Origin: Endocalyx cinctus
Taxonomy: Eukaryota; Ascomycota; Sordariomycetes; Amphisphaeriales; Apiosporaceae
Assembly: GCA_001600455.1 (NCBI GenBank)
Contig: BCKC01000007.1
Location: forward strand, 1,614,019 to 1,678,018
Length of the DNA stretch: 64,000 bases
Direction of reading: 5' to 3'
Shown here: piece by piece, positions 24,371 to 36,300 of the stretch
How the letters are laid out: each line of letters opens with the position of its first letter
How positions within the stretch are numbered: the stretch's first letter is position 1
Translations under genes and position numbers: made by a program
Notes under the pieces: generated by a model
What the model was told of the DNA's origin: nothing
The model's database searches: none
What the model saw: the letters and a program-made list of their open reading frames with translations, nothing else

Positions 24371-26338
24371 ATGTCACTAGAAAATTGCACAAACCCCTTC
24401 GAAGCTGAGCTTTGGGAGTGGAATTTCGGTAAGCTAAGCTTTCTGAGAAAAAAAAAAAAATCTATGAAAGATTTAAGAAATATTTTACTGATTAGATCTT
24501 TGTCGTCGGTCTTGATTAAGCATGCGACGAAAAGCAGCAGCAGCAGCAAGGTTGGCAACGCCGACAAATCGGTCCGGAGTTCTTCTCCGTCGAGGATGAG
24601 AATGTGCCGCGGTTCAGTATTATGTAAGTAAATTGTATAATCTAAGTTCGCATGTATTACATCCTCGAGTGAAATGAATAGAAAGGGAAATTCAATACCG
24701 GAATACTTATTTTTTTTGTAATGTATAAAAAAGCCTTGCGAGCGCTACGAAGATCCGTAAATGTTCTCACTGTCGGCAGAGCATGATGGACAAGTTCCGC
24801 ATGCCGGCCCTCTGGTGGTCCGACTTCTGCAAGAACTCGAACGGTCATTTCGGAAGCGAGATGATATATGGCGACGGCGAAGGAGCCGCGAGCGGCCCCC
24901 CTGAATTAGGTTTGTCATACCCCTTCCCGACCTAAATCCCATCATGTCTTCAAATTGCCTCATAGAGCTTATTTCGCCTTTTTTTTTTTTTTTTTTTCTC
25001 TTTTTACTTACTCGACTTAAAGTAACCTGGGCTTTCTTCGAGATTAAGCATCTCGACAAGGACCTAGCTTATCGCTGGCACCAGATCAACATCTTCATCC
25101 ACTGGCGACCTTCGCCGGGGCAGACCTCGGTCCTGCTCTTCGACTCGCCCTCTTCCGCCTGCGAGACCCTGCTAGCGACGACGCCGCCGCCCTCGACGGG
25201 TCGCGGGGCCAGCCCGTTCTGGACGTACTCGGTGCTCGTCGCCGAGGTCGCGCGGCTGCAGGAGATCTCCGTCTGGGGGATTCGGCATCACGTGAGGGAT
25301 CTGGAGAAAGGGAGAACGCCCGTTTCGAAGTCGGCTTCGTCGGTTTCGGCTTTGGCGTCTGCCGATGGGAAGAAGAAGGGGAAGAAGAAGAAAGGGAAGA
25401 AAAGAAGATTTGACGAACGTCCTCGTCCGGGGTATAGAGCTATGCATGACCTGGCGCGCCACGCCATTCACGTAACGGAGTCGCTCGAGGTAGTGGCGCA
25501 GACGCTGAAGGAGATGATTGACAGACACTCGGAGATCTTCCTCGTTTCGCCGGCTTCGTTGTATTCGTCGCTTTCTACGAATACCACCACCACTTCTCCT
25601 TCTCCTTTTTCTTCAAGGAGAAGAGGAAAAACAAAAACAAAAACAGCGGCCGAAGCAGAGGCAGAAGCAGAAGCGGAAATCGCCAACGCGTCCTTCCAAG
25701 CGCTCGCGATCCGCTCGCGCCTCCAATTCGTCTCGAGCCTCCTCTCGAACCTGCTGCACCGGTCCAACTCGAACCAGCAGCGGCTCCAGAACGAGGTGCA
25801 GCTATCCTTCCACAGCGTGGCGCAGTTCGACGCCGTCACGTCGGTGCGGATCGGCCGGGCCGCCCGCGCCGACGGGGCCGCCATGCGCACCATCGCCTTC
25901 ATCACGCTCGTCTTCCTGCCCCCGACCTTCGTCTCGGCCGTGTTCAGCACCTCCTTCTTCGCGTACGAGCCCGGTGGGAGCTTCGACGTCTCCCCGAGGT
26001 TCTGGATCTTCTGGGCCTTCGCGCTGCCGACCACGTTGCTGACCGCCGTCGTTTGGTGGCTCCTGCGGAGGAGGGAAGGCGGGGAGGTCGATGAAGAGGG
26101 AGAGCGGGGCGGCGATAGCGATGAGGGGGGAGAAGAGGAAGAAGAAGAAGAAGAAGAAGAAGCGGAGTATGAGAAATATCGAAAGGACCTTTTTTCGAAA
26201 ATGTCGGCCAAGATAGGTGGCGGGGGAGCCGGAGAAAGGAAAAGAACCATGACTATCGGCGGTAGAGTTGCGCTCGCGGCTACGAAGACGGGTCTGTGGA
26301 GTACCAAGTCGGAAATTGAACATAAGGGGGTTGTCTAA
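24371..26338 (+). CDS. CorA-like Mg2+ transporter family protein
   Basis: Four exons join in frame to 534 residues: 24371-24428, 24521-24623, 24782-24909 and 25023-26338. The exon 3 acceptor is the least certain. The product starts MSLENCTNPFEAELWEWNF. It continues through FFSVEDENVPRFSI, MPALWWSDFCKNSNGHFGSE and the exon junction PEL-VTWAFFEIKHLDKDLAY, then HQINIFIHWRPSPGQTSVLL, which matches the large fungal group of CorA-like proteins. Two C-terminal membrane helices (about 386-408, AFITLVFLPPTFVSAVF; about 422-445, FWIFWAFALPTTLLTAVVWW) are in the CorA position. The Gly-Met-Asn signature that normally follows the first helix is absent; FSTSFF stands there. A Lys-rich insert (KKKGKKKKGKKRR) and an 11-residue Glu run after the second helix are unusual low-complexity additions. 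Ion transport is a family inference only. Confidence 0.82.
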
Positions 26339-27310
26339 GTAGCTGATCAGATGTCGTTCTAACGATTGATGATATATGCGATTTAGGTTATTATTTTCAT
26401 GTTTTTCAGTCTACTGACAGTTAGTTGGATACACATAGACTTAGTAATGATATCGGGGAAGAGCATTAAACTTATCATAGTGCCTATTTTCACACTCAGT
26501 TGGAGATACGAGCTGACGTAGATTTATCTCAAAGTCATTCAATGCTTCCTCATCAACATCATGTCGAGTGAGTACCCTTGTGGTCAAGAGCAACAGGCAT
26601 AGAAGGAGCCAGATTTGATCTGAGAGATCTCAACATCCCGATGGATTAAGTGAAGATAGATAGAGTAGCACCCTTATGATATATCGATACACGAAAGACG
26701 AAGAGTGAATTAATAGAGTACTATAGTAATAACTGTATAAGAAATACGCCAGGAAACTTTGTTGCCAAATATGTGAATAATTTCTTCTTTCTATTAAGAC
26801 TCCGCCACAAGCTCTCCCCGGCTCTCCAAAACCAGATATAAAAGGTATTAAAGGAAAAATGTTATACAAGTGGTATGCAAGATGCTTAGACAAATGAAAA
26901 AGAAAAGATGCCAAGAATGATGACAGCCAAGGAAGACGGTTCTTTCCGCTCCATGATCAAATGCCCTAACTAACGAGCAGCCAACCCCTTTTTTCTCCTG
27001 TACTCCTATCCCCTCTATCTCCTTACGCAAAACCAACCGTAAAAATTCAATGAAAAAACAGAAGGAAAGTATTAACTAGGCTAATCAGATGAAGGAACAA
27101 AAGAAAATCAAAGTAACAAATTACAACAAGATAATAAGACAGATGCATAGTAGACAACAGGAACAAAGAAGACAGCAACAATAGCGACAAAAAAAAAAAA
27201 AAAAAAAAGGACAGAATAGATAACACAACCAAAACATGCTTTTTCTCCAACAACAAAATGATAAAAAATTATCAGCAACTCCTTCCCGTCTTCCCCTTTC
27301 CTTTTTTATC
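26339..27310. other. Intergenic between convergent genes
   Basis: This is the 3' flanks of the CorA-like gene and WetA. No gene is seen. An A run occurs at 27189-27208. Confidence 0.55.
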
Positions 27311-29797
27311 CTATACTATGAACCCCTCCTCAACCAACTTATCAATACTCCCCCCCGCATCCTGCACCACCTTCAACGCCAACTGGCTAAACTTCCGCCT
27401 CTTCTCGGCCGCCTCCTTCTCCCTCCTCAATTTCGTCTTACTAGATCCCGAGGGCGCCACGCCCGTCATGAGCACGTTTTTATCGCTCGGGGTAAAATTG
27501 ACGAAATCTATCCCTCCTCCCCCTCCACCTCCACCACCTCCGCCACCACTACTACTAATGTAATGTATAGCGCCGGGCGAAGAAGAACCGGTAGAGCAAG
27601 CAGCAGCAGCAGCAGCAGCAGCAGCAGACGACGACGCGGCGGGAAACGACGACGAAGAAATCGACGGCGTTCTGGACGACGACGACGTCGACGACGACGT
27701 TGTTTGGTGTTGCCACGACCGTCGTTTTCGGACCGTCGCTATCGACGAGGAGCTGCTGCTGCGTCCCTGACGCGCGTGATGCCGTCCCGGCGTGAGCGGC
27801 GAGGGCGGCTCTTCCCTCAAAAACCCGCCGCTGCGGCTGTGGTGGAGCTTTCGGGGAGAGGTGACGGCGTTGTAGTGGTGGTGGTGGTGACGGGCTCCGG
27901 AGGAAGGGGCGCGCGGACGAGGTCTTCGTTGTTGCTGTTGTGGCTGTTGTGGCTGCTGCTGTGGTTGTTCGTAATGATGCTGTTGGTGATGAGCGTAATG
28001 CCGGGACGAAGGTGGCGAATGGTGGGGTTGATGGATTGTCGGGAACATGTAACTGCTGGAAGACGACGGCCCGGAGAGCCCGTCGGAAGTCAGAACCGCG
28101 GCTTGAGGCGGCCGTGGCTGCGGCATGTGGATCATGAGACCGGATAATTCATCTCCGTTACTCGCGTAGTCGTAGGATGATAGATCTGCTGGCTGTTGCT
28201 GCGGGCGGTGATTATGATGTAGATTATGATGAGATAAATTCAATTGACCGTTTCCACCGTTGACTCGCATGTGAGGTGGTGGCGGCGGAGGTTGATGCTG
28301 ATGATGATGGTAATGATGGTTATCATTTCCGTTCGCGTTCGGTGTCGTGCTCTCCCACCACCCGGGACTGGACATCCCGTCCGGTATGTACGTCGCGCCG
28401 GTAGAAGAAGGCGACCACAAAGTAGTGTTCGCGGCCGTGCCATCATCCGTCAGAAGACCCTCCATCGGCCACTCAGCCGAGCTCGTGTTTCGTGATTTGT
28501 TATTAGGTTTGTAAGACGAGGATGGGGAGTTGACGGTGGTAGTATTCGTAGTAGGCGGCTCCTCCATCATCTCCAGAGTCCGCATAGCGCGATCGTAGAA
28601 GTCGTCGTCATTATCCACGTTGTCGAGAGCGGGCGTGCCCAGGGGCGTGCTGATGTCGTCGTGACCGTGCAAGTTTACCGGCTGATTCAGCAAGCCACCG
28701 TCGCAAAATGGGTCGTCCAGGTGCCCGGTCACGAAGGACGAGTCCGGAATCCGACCCGTCAAAGGCGGCGACAAGGGTAGGCCGTAATTGTCGATCGGTT
28801 CTGGTTTGATATAGTCGGTGGTGGTAGTGTCGTTGCCGTCTCCCACCATCAATCCCAATCCCAAATCATCCTGGTTTAAATCGAGGCGATGATGATGAGA
28901 ATGTTGTCGCTGTCTACCACCCTGGGGTCTAAAAAACTCCTCCATACCCAATAAATCCTGCTGCTGCTGTTGACTCGGCCGATGCGAGCGCACCCTCTGA
29001 GTAGCCCGCCGTATCGTCGCCGACACCGAGTCGACGAACCGGCTGGCTTGGTGCTTCCTCGGGCTCGTCGGCGGCGGCGGGCTGCCCCTGCCCAGGTCGA
29101 AAAGGGGCGGGCTCGAAGGCGCCGTGATGCTGGTCCGGGGCGACTTGATCGAGATACCTTCCAGACGCAGAAGCTCCGAGTCCGATATCGAGCCGCTGCT
29201 CAGGACAGGATCCTCCGCCGCCAACGTGCTCAGCAGCATCATCGATAACGGCGACTCAATCCGAGGCGGGTCGGTATCGTCCGGTAACCTAGCTTCGGGC
29301 GGGGGTAGCGTCAGCTGGACGGCTGGAGTATTGGTTATGGTTACGGTGGTGGTAATCGCCGCGCTTGCGTCGTGCGCGTCGGACGTAACGGTACCGGTCT
29401 CGACCGCGGCCTCCTCCCCGTCGGCTGGAGTGGTGGTCGGTACTTCCTCTAGGGGTAGTAGCTCCTGATGATCGTTCGGGGTGGACGAGAAAGTCTTGGA
29501 AAAGTGCTCGTCTAGGGAATCGAGGAGAAGAGAAGGGCTAGGGGGAGCCTCGAAGAGATGGTCGTTGTCGTCGCCGCCGCCGAAACCTAGGGCCGCGGCC
29601 TCGGCTGTGGAGTCGAAGCTGAGAAACTGATCGAAGAAATTCTCATCTGTCATACCACCCACAACACTACTACTACCGCCGCCGCCGCCGCTATCATCTC
29701 CTCCGATTCCTCCCAATCCTAGCTCATCGTTGTCCAGCCAGAACGCGTGCTGACCTTGATCTTTATCCATTGGATAATGTACTGCCGTGAAGGCCAT
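27311..29797 (-). CDS. wetA: Developmental regulator WetA
   Basis: WetA acts last in the BrlA-AbaA-WetA cascade and drives conidial wall maturation and spore dormancy. The single open frame encodes 828 residues from the ATG at 29797 (MAFTAVHYPMDKDQGQHAFW); 11 further in-frame codons upstream are poorly conserved in type. Two conserved ends frame a disordered middle. The acidic N terminus has ENFFDQFLSFDS, and the C-terminal ESC1/WetA-type domain (about 762-828) contains IDFVNFTPSDKNVL, GVAPSGSSKTKLRREKEAAE and KRRKFSQLALKVVQDAGG, the putative DNA-binding part. The middle is packed with homopolymer runs of His, Gln, Ser, Thr, Ala and Gly; the Ala run comes from nine perfect CAG/CTG units at 27601-27627 and the poly-Gly is just before the C-terminal domain. 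It is long for the family because of these runs. Regulation by AbaA is expected from the family, not read here. Confidence 0.88.
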   Translation of the reverse strand: MAFTAVHYPMDKDQGQHAFWLDNDELGLGGIGGDDSGGGGGSSSVVGGMTDENFFDQFLSFDSTAEAAALGFGGGDDNDHLFEAPPSPSLLLDSLDEHFSKTFSSTPNDHQELLPLEEVPTTTPADGEEAAVETGTVTSDAHDASAAITTTVTITNTPAVQLTLPPPEARLPDDTDPPRIESPLSMMLLSTLAAEDPVLSSGSISDSELLRLEGISIKSPRTSITAPSSPPLFDLGRGSPPPPTSPRKHQASRFVDSVSATIRRATQRVRSHRPSQQQQQDLLGMEEFFRPQGGRQRQHSHHHRLDLNQDDLGLGLMVGDGNDTTTTDYIKPEPIDNYGLPLSPPLTGRIPDSSFVTGHLDDPFCDGGLLNQPVNLHGHDDISTPLGTPALDNVDNDDDFYDRAMRTLEMMEEPPTTNTTTVNSPSSSYKPNNKSRNTSSAEWPMEGLLTDDGTAANTTLWSPSSTGATYIPDGMSSPGWWESTTPNANGNDNHHYHHHQHQPPPPPPHMRVNGGNGQLNLSHHNLHHNHRPQQQPADLSSYDYASNGDELSGLMIHMPQPRPPQAAVLTSDGLSGPSSSSSYMFPTIHQPHHSPPSSRHYAHHQQHHYEQPQQQPQQPQQQQRRPRPRAPSSGARHHHHHYNAVTSPRKLHHSRSGGFLREEPPSPLTPGRHHARQGRSSSSSSIATVRKRRSWQHQTTSSSTSSSSRTPSISSSSFPAASSSAAAAAAAAACSTGSSSPGAIHYISSSGGGGGGGGGGGGIDFVNFTPSDKNVLMTGVAPSGSSKTKLRREKEAAEKRRKFSQLALKVVQDAGGSIDKLVEEGFIV
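27601..27627. repeat. (CAG)9 microsatellite in WetA coding sequence
   Basis: Nine perfect triplets encode the poly-alanine run on the minus strand, just before the WetA C-terminal domain. Such a repeat can change length by slippage without breaking the frame. Confidence 0.9.
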
Positions 29798-31918
29798 AAT
29801 GCCGAGAGAAGAAAAAAGGGCAAGAGGCAAAAATTGGGAGAGCGAGAACCGAAAGATGAAGCGAGCAAAGTTGAGCTCAGCTCAGCTCAGTTTGAGAGAG
29901 AACCAGCCACGTCCTATTTCTTCCACGGCGAAGTATACAGGAGGAGGGGCAACGTAAGTGGAAGAAATAGAAGAGACCTTAAAGGAGGTGATAGAGCGCA
30001 GTTGAGAGGGAAAAATAAAAAAGATCAGCTACCGCGAACAAGAGAAAAAAAGAGAACACAACAAATCTATGTAGATCTTCAAGTAGTAAAATAAGAATTG
30101 TCTAGATTTGGCATGTAAGTCAACAAAACATGAAAATCTCTGTCCGGGGCAACGAGACAAGTTAGGTGAAACGATGATGATATGAGAAGAAATATTGAGC
30201 CACGTTGAGGCTGAAATAAGAGGCTAGAGGATTCAATCGATTAAAAAATAAGAATAATAACCCGTTAACAAGCCTCGTTTTTTCGAAACGTGGGGAGAAG
30301 AAAAGTAGGGATGGGTGAAATTTAATTGGGAGGAATGTGAAAAAGGTGAGGGGGAGAAGAAGATATTCAGAAACACAAATTTTCTTCTTCACGGGGGACT
30401 TCTTTTTCTTAAAATATAAGCGGTCATAGAGGTACATCTACCACTACGTCTTCGCCTCGAGGGCCAGTGACTTTGCCGCCCATATCCATACGTATAATTC
30501 CCCTTTCCCAAGTCCATGTCGACATGTCCCTCTCGAGGGGGAAAAAAAAATAAAGAACAAAGGATAGGTCATCAAAGGAAGTAACCCTGTAGCTGTGAGT
30601 CAAGAAGAGAGTGATGATAATAATGTATTACACTGTCTATACTCCGTAAGTGCAGACTTTTTTTTTTTTTTCTTGCTAATCGAGTATTGAGACAAAGAGA
30701 GGCATTGGAATGCTGCCTCGTTTTGGCCGAGGAACGAACCTGGGGTAAACGCCAAAATGGGGTATCTTTAATACTAATTAAAATGGCATAGACCATCATC
30801 ATTCACACGCGTTCCTACTATAGGGCTCATCAGAGGAACATGAGAAATTGGCTAAAAACCTGTCAGTGGATGATGCTAGAGGAGTGTTCACTACGGGCTA
30901 CCGTGATATCCTCAGCTGAATATTATGAGAGCCTATGTGTGTTAGTACCAGTATCTCTGAATCGCCACCAGGATTAACAGACCAAAGTGAAGGCCGTAGC
31001 GTTGAGTCTGCGATGATCTTTCTGGTCTAGTGGCATCTCCGTACCTGAGAAATTAGCGAAATCTCCAGCGGCTTTGTTTCAAGTCACAATCACATGGCTG
31101 ATAGATGTCATAGAATAAAGAACCGAGTCGATACTGAATACCCTTTTCCGAAAACAACGTATAATTGAGAATTCTGACAGCTTGTTGTCTTTGTCTGTTT
31201 CCTTTACAACAGCTTTATTCATTGATGATGATGGGCTTGTGTGCTGAACTAGCTGAGGTATGTATGATCGAGCCGAGAGGTTATTGACCGAAGCATCAAT
31301 ACCAAACGTCGGTTCGAAAGTGGTCGAGGCTCACACCATGTTGACGCGTATTGCAACTCGACCACGCACTGTATGTATATGATTCCATCTCTCTCCCTGC
31401 TCTTGCCTATAATTCGCCACACCAATATCTTTCAAGGCGTAGACTTTTCATCCACCATTTACAATGCATCCTTTCTCCTAACTTCTCCGTCTTAAAATGT
31501 GACGCAAGGCTGTCGATGCAGCTTAAATGCAACCCCGAACTCCTCATATACCATGATAATCAGTCATTCCATAATGACCAATCCCATACCTCATACCGTT
31601 TATGTGTATGTATAAATGAAACCCGTAACCCGAGGGTTTATGCGTGATGCAAAGACCATGGTCTTCCTCTAATCCCACATCCTTTAAAAAACAAAACAAA
31701 AAAACAACTGAAAACACCTTCCTCACTTACTATCCGGGGTATAATTTCTAAAGGAGCAAGTATCCCAATCCCAAAATAAAAACCTTGACCCTATGTTGAA
31801 AACCCGAAAGAGAGTTGTGAACAAAAGAAACACACAATGCTCCTTTCTCCCTTGGTAAAAAAAAAAAAAAAAAAAAAAAAAAGAGTATAAAAAAATAGGA
31901 GAAAATGAAAATTAATAA
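29798..31918. promoter_or_regulatory. WetA upstream region
   Basis: This 2.1-kb stretch lies between the WetA start and the 3' end of the next gene on the same strand, so it should hold the WetA promoter and a long leader. It contains a short tandem GCTCA repeat (about 29872-29889), TACTCCGTA at 30640-30648 and an A run of 24 at about 31858-31881. A box-A-like TGGTCTAGTGGC at 31023-31034 is not accompanied by a foldable tRNA. Confidence 0.45.
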
Positions 31919-32821
31919 TTAGACAGTAGTTGAATGCGAGGGTGAAATAGAGCCGGCCGTGGAGGCGGCGGTCGAATGATTTTTCCGTCTCCGGCGCATG
32001 CGCGGGACGCTCTTCTTCAGGTTCTTGCAGGCCAAGCCGGCCTCGGCCGAGGTTCGATAGCGCAAGAAGCCGTATTTCTTACTGGCGTTGGCCGCGGCGG
32101 CGGCGTCACCCACGTTTCCTCTAAAGGCCAAGGTATCGCTGACGAGATTCGCGTCGTCTTCCTCGCAATACCCGACGTCGACCTCTAAATCCATGGCGTC
32201 ATCGCCGACCACGCGGCCGAGAGGCGGGGACTGATGTCGTAGTAGCTGATGGTGGTGGTGGGGGTGGTGGTAACCTCGATCGGGCTCGATGAAGGGCGGC
32301 CAGGCCAGATCCGAGCACCGGGAGGACGAATCGGGCGACTGAGGTACCGAGCCCTGCACCTTGCACTGGGCCCCTTTCTCGATCATGTCCGTCATCAGGT
32401 TCAGCGTGCGGTGGTTCGACGTCGAGCTCTTGCACGATCGCGGGTCCGTAGGTCGTCGGCACCGCCGCGCGTCCGGCGCCGAAGAGGACGAAGACGACTG
32501 ATAGCGCTCTTCGCGGGCGTGCGGTAACGTTTTGGTCGTTTGCGGCGAAAGTTCCGTGCGCGTTTCCCGACTCGTCGAAACGGGTCCTTCCTCCGATACC
32601 GTCATAGCCTCGTCGACCTCCAAATTATCGTCTATTAATATCCTCCTCCTCAGTTCGCATATCAGATGGTCTATACCTTCACCGTCTGAGTCGAGCTGCG
32701 GCGATAACGTGCTTTCGGCGGGTGACGGTAATAGGCCCGTGTTTTTAGGTGATAGAGGGGGTTCATCGTCGGCCATCATGTCCGAGTAAACCTTCTGACT
32801 GAAGGAGAAATCCTCGAACAT
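31919..32821 (-). CDS. Uncharacterised Ser-rich protein next to WetA
   Basis: This single open frame of 300 residues is of unknown family. It starts MFEDFSFSQKVYSDMMADDE, an acidic opening that is followed by Ser/Pro-rich sequence. Two short blocks look constrained: LICELRRRILIDDNLEVDEA (about 54-73) and LNLMTDMIEKGAQCKVQGS (about 142-160). The C-terminal end is a compact basic block, KKYGFLRYRTSAEAGLACKN then KSVPRMRRRRKNHS, followed by a Ser/Thr tail; the RMRRRRK stretch could be a nuclear signal. High GC and strong codon bias support coding. It lies on the same strand as WetA, about 2.1 kb upstream of it, so co-regulation during sporulation is possible but only a guess. Confidence 0.72.
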   Translation of the reverse strand: MFEDFSFSQKVYSDMMADDEPPLSPKNTGLLPSPAESTLSPQLDSDGEGIDHLICELRRRILIDDNLEVDEAMTVSEEGPVSTSRETRTELSPQTTKTLPHAREERYQSSSSSSAPDARRCRRPTDPRSCKSSTSNHRTLNLMTDMIEKGAQCKVQGSVPQSPDSSSRCSDLAWPPFIEPDRGYHHPHHHHQLLRHQSPPLGRVVGDDAMDLEVDVGYCEEDDANLVSDTLAFRGNVGDAAAAANASKKYGFLRYRTSAEAGLACKNLKKSVPRMRRRRKNHSTAASTAGSISPSHSTTV

Positions 32822-33293
32822 TCTTTCGGCCTAGAATGATTCTCTCACACTTTATTTTCTTTTTTAATTTAAAAATTTCAAGAGAATGATGATTTCATAC
32901 CTATCCCCTTTTTTTCTTATCGTATTCTTCAAAGAAAAGGGGAAAAGGTTTTTGTTTTAAGAAAAGGTGATATAGATAATATAAAAGAAGAGAGAATATG
33001 AGAGAGAGTGTCGTACTAAAAAAAAAAAAAAAAATTCAAACAGATCCCGGGTTTGGGGGTACTGGGATTTTTAGTATAATATGTCGTACCAAGGTTCCTC
33101 TTGATCTATGATCGATGCCCCACTGAACCTCAACAAGGGTTGTCCATAAGAACAGGGGTGCTGATAGTGGGTGGGTATAAAATTTAGGGGTGTATGTTAG
33201 GGTGTGCCAGGATATGCTAGGGTATGGATAGGGTATGGATAGAGTAACCTTTCAAGGGGGTGATTACGCTAATGCAGAGACCCAAAGAGATGT

Positions 33294-33325
33294 TAGTGTA
33301 GTGTGTGTGTAGGTACACTACACTA
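33294..33325. repeat. Inverted repeat, 11-bp arms
   Basis: TAGTGTAGTGT (33294-33304) and its exact reverse complement ACACTACACTA (33315-33325) are separated by 10 nt and could form a hairpin. The arm is an instance of a motif that recurs elsewhere in the window. Confidence 0.7.
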
Positions 33326-36300
33326 CTTAAAAACCCATCTGATGGTTCTGAAAGGTGTAGCCTGTAGCCCGTAGCCTGTGACCTGACCAGTTGTTTGGGA
33401 CATTTGGACTTCTGTACTTATACTGGTAGGCTGTACCCTACCTACCTAGGTACCTACCTACTATTACTTAGGTACTTAAGTACACTATATATTAAGTTTA
33501 TATAACTCTTTTTTAATCCCCAAAACTTGGGTACGACAGGGATATATAAGGTGACACGACAGAATGGGGATGTATACTATATGTGTGTGCGTATAACTGC
33601 ATGTAATGTACTAAGTATTTATGTAGTGTATATGGATATTCTGGTAAATTTAGTATATAAGATACAAGTAAATACAGCATTGGTGAAATAGTAGCGCAGT
33701 ACGCTAGGTAGTATACTATAGTGTATAGTAGACTGCTGAGAATAGGTGTTTATTAGTGTATATGTAGTATAAAGAGCAGCTGGAAGTACGGAATGCTTGC
33801 AAAACTGCATGCTAATGCTAATTAATAAATCTTGGCTGAATTTAGGTAATACGTCGTATACTACGTGGTTACTGGTATATACTATATACTATACTTGCCA
33901 CACACAACGGTAGGTAAACCCGGTAGCTTTTAAAGGTCCTATACACACGACTATCCATACGGATACTTTGTACCAAAATTATGCCTGCCTGCGTGACGGA
34001 AGTGGTATTCCTATATCCCGTACATTAGCAAGGCTTTTCGGGCAACGACAAGCCGATCCATGACTCAAATTCCAAACTCTGTCAACTTTTGGAAGTCGTA
34101 AGCATGCTTTTTTCCACCCTTTTACACTACGCCCCCTACGAAATTCGCGTATACGTATATTCAGATTCTATGTAGAGGCTATACTCCGTATAGAGACATC
34201 TTTTCTCATACATATATATCCATATAAAAAAAAAAGGTAGATATGATCTATGTAATCATTATAGGCTATCACAAAAAGCGATTCAAGCCATGATGGAGGT
34301 GGGGGGCGAAAAAAACCGTGATAGGACAAGGATCATCATGTATCGGTCTTGCTAGAACGGGATATGATGGGTTTTGCTTTTCTTTTCTTTTTTTCTCTGA
34401 ACATTAACTAATAAAGGTTAGGTTTCCGGTACCTATTTCACTCCTAATTACTGTAATACATTTAAGGATGATATAGTGACCTAGGCAGCTAGGCTGCTAG
34501 GTAGGTATGATATCCTCTTTTATTCGATCGAAACGTAAGAGGAGAAGTGGAGATTTTTTATTATTATTTGGGAACGAAAATGCCGGACCCTAGGAGAAAC
34601 CTGAGAACTTAAGTTTTTGTCACCAACTTGAAATGAACCTTTTGTTTTAATAGGCTGGACTATGGGAGTTTTTCTTATTTCTTTGGTTTCAGAGCCAATT
34701 ATGATCTAGTCACAGGGCCCCCCTTTCAGGCTTTAATGGTTAAAATTTGGCCTTGCCGTCCAGCTGGGACCAAACGAGAAAAGGAAATAAAATAAAATAG
34801 AATAGAATAAAAAACCTACTTGTACTTACGCTACATTAGAACTGAATATTTATTATTAATAAAAAAATAGACTACCAAGCAGCACCCACGGACAGGCCTA
34901 CGAATCCTCAAACGCTCAGCTCCCCCGTACGGCGGTGAAAGAGAAATAAATAAATAATAAAATAAAACGTGAGCAAGAGTTAGCAAATAGCCACGTGGGT
35001 AGACCCATCGCTCTATTTACACTTTGAGTTTACTTCATCCTGCTGTAAATCCTACAACAGTAGGGCTGTAAGATTAGAATGAAGATCTACGCTTCAAGTT
35101 ACTAAGAGGGCCTTCTGTCCATACGATATCGGTCTGACACGCGACAGATCATTTACTTCATCAGTGTAGTCTCCGATACGTTTATATATATATCATATAT
35201 GTAGGTCCCTTACCGCGTACATATATAATTGATTCTTTTTGGTTTTCAGCAGCAGCGCGCGTACGCGCAGTACTATGTACGTGCTGGCTGCATGGGTAAT
35301 AAGTGTTATTTTAGATCTGCTGATTTCACGCGTTACATATACAAATGGGTTAAATACCAAATAACTTTTTGTTTTTTTTTTTACGTACACTAATGAAATA
35401 GAAGTTCTGCACTGAACAAACAACCCCATGTCGCAAGATATTACCGCCCTACTATACTAAAACGGCGATACGCTTGGAGATCAGGGTCTGAGGATATAAG
35501 GCAGGGGTTCTTATAATATGCTAATTTAGGTGATGTCGGTGCGCACAGAAGTAGTATAGAAAAAGTCAAGACGATACGGGAGATCGTCTATCAAAAAAGA
35601 ACTATTTTACACAGTACATATATAGTGGTCTCGTTTGAAAGATGGTATTAATTTCATTGTCTTGACTATTAAGTAATAATCCATCATAGATCATATGGAT
35701 ATCATAAAGCACCGGAACACTTAAATATGGTGGAGGAGATACTAGCCAGGTACGAAACATAGGTCAATCAAGTGTGGATGAACACCCATGAGGTTTTGGT
35801 TATCTAATAGGGACAAATTAGGTCGTTTATCGAACAGTAAGGCAGCAAGCAGGGCCAACTAATTATATAACTGAACACTCAACTTACTTACTACTTATAG
35901 ATATTGTAAGCCAGAGGGCCTGTAAGTTATTATCCAGCTTTCTTTTGATACCTGTTCTACTTGTACTTGACGATAATCCCCGTAACATTACGGTGTATAA
36001 TTAGATTTGTATAGTACTGCGCGGAGTACTGTGTAGTTGGCTGTAAAAGATGACCCAGATTCCAAACTATCGGTAAACTCTGTTTATTGAACTTACCAAC
36101 AGACCGGCGAAGAGAAAAGCTTGACAGGGACAAGAAAAAAAAAGCAAAGAATATTAAGAAACTTAATTGAGACAGATCTAACCGAGTATAAAAAAATGTC
36201 AGAACGTTTTATTTTTAATAGTCTCTGTTCGTTTTTCCACTTATTAAAGGCTAAAACCACATGGTAAGCTTTCGTAGGATTTCGTGGCTTAACGCTAAAC

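Noticed and set aside
25468..26307. Minus-strand 279-codon frame rich in Ser
   Set aside because: Antisense shadow of the CorA-like exon 4, driven by its GAA and GC-rich codons.
27236..28147. Plus-strand 303-codon frame rich in Arg/Ser/Leu
   Set aside because: It is antisense to WetA repeats; the triplet runs create long stop-free frames on both strands.
31023..31095. tRNA-like box A (TGGTCTAGTGGC) with a weak box-B-like TTTCAAGTC downstream
   Set aside because: No acceptor, D-arm or T-arm pairing can be made around these boxes.
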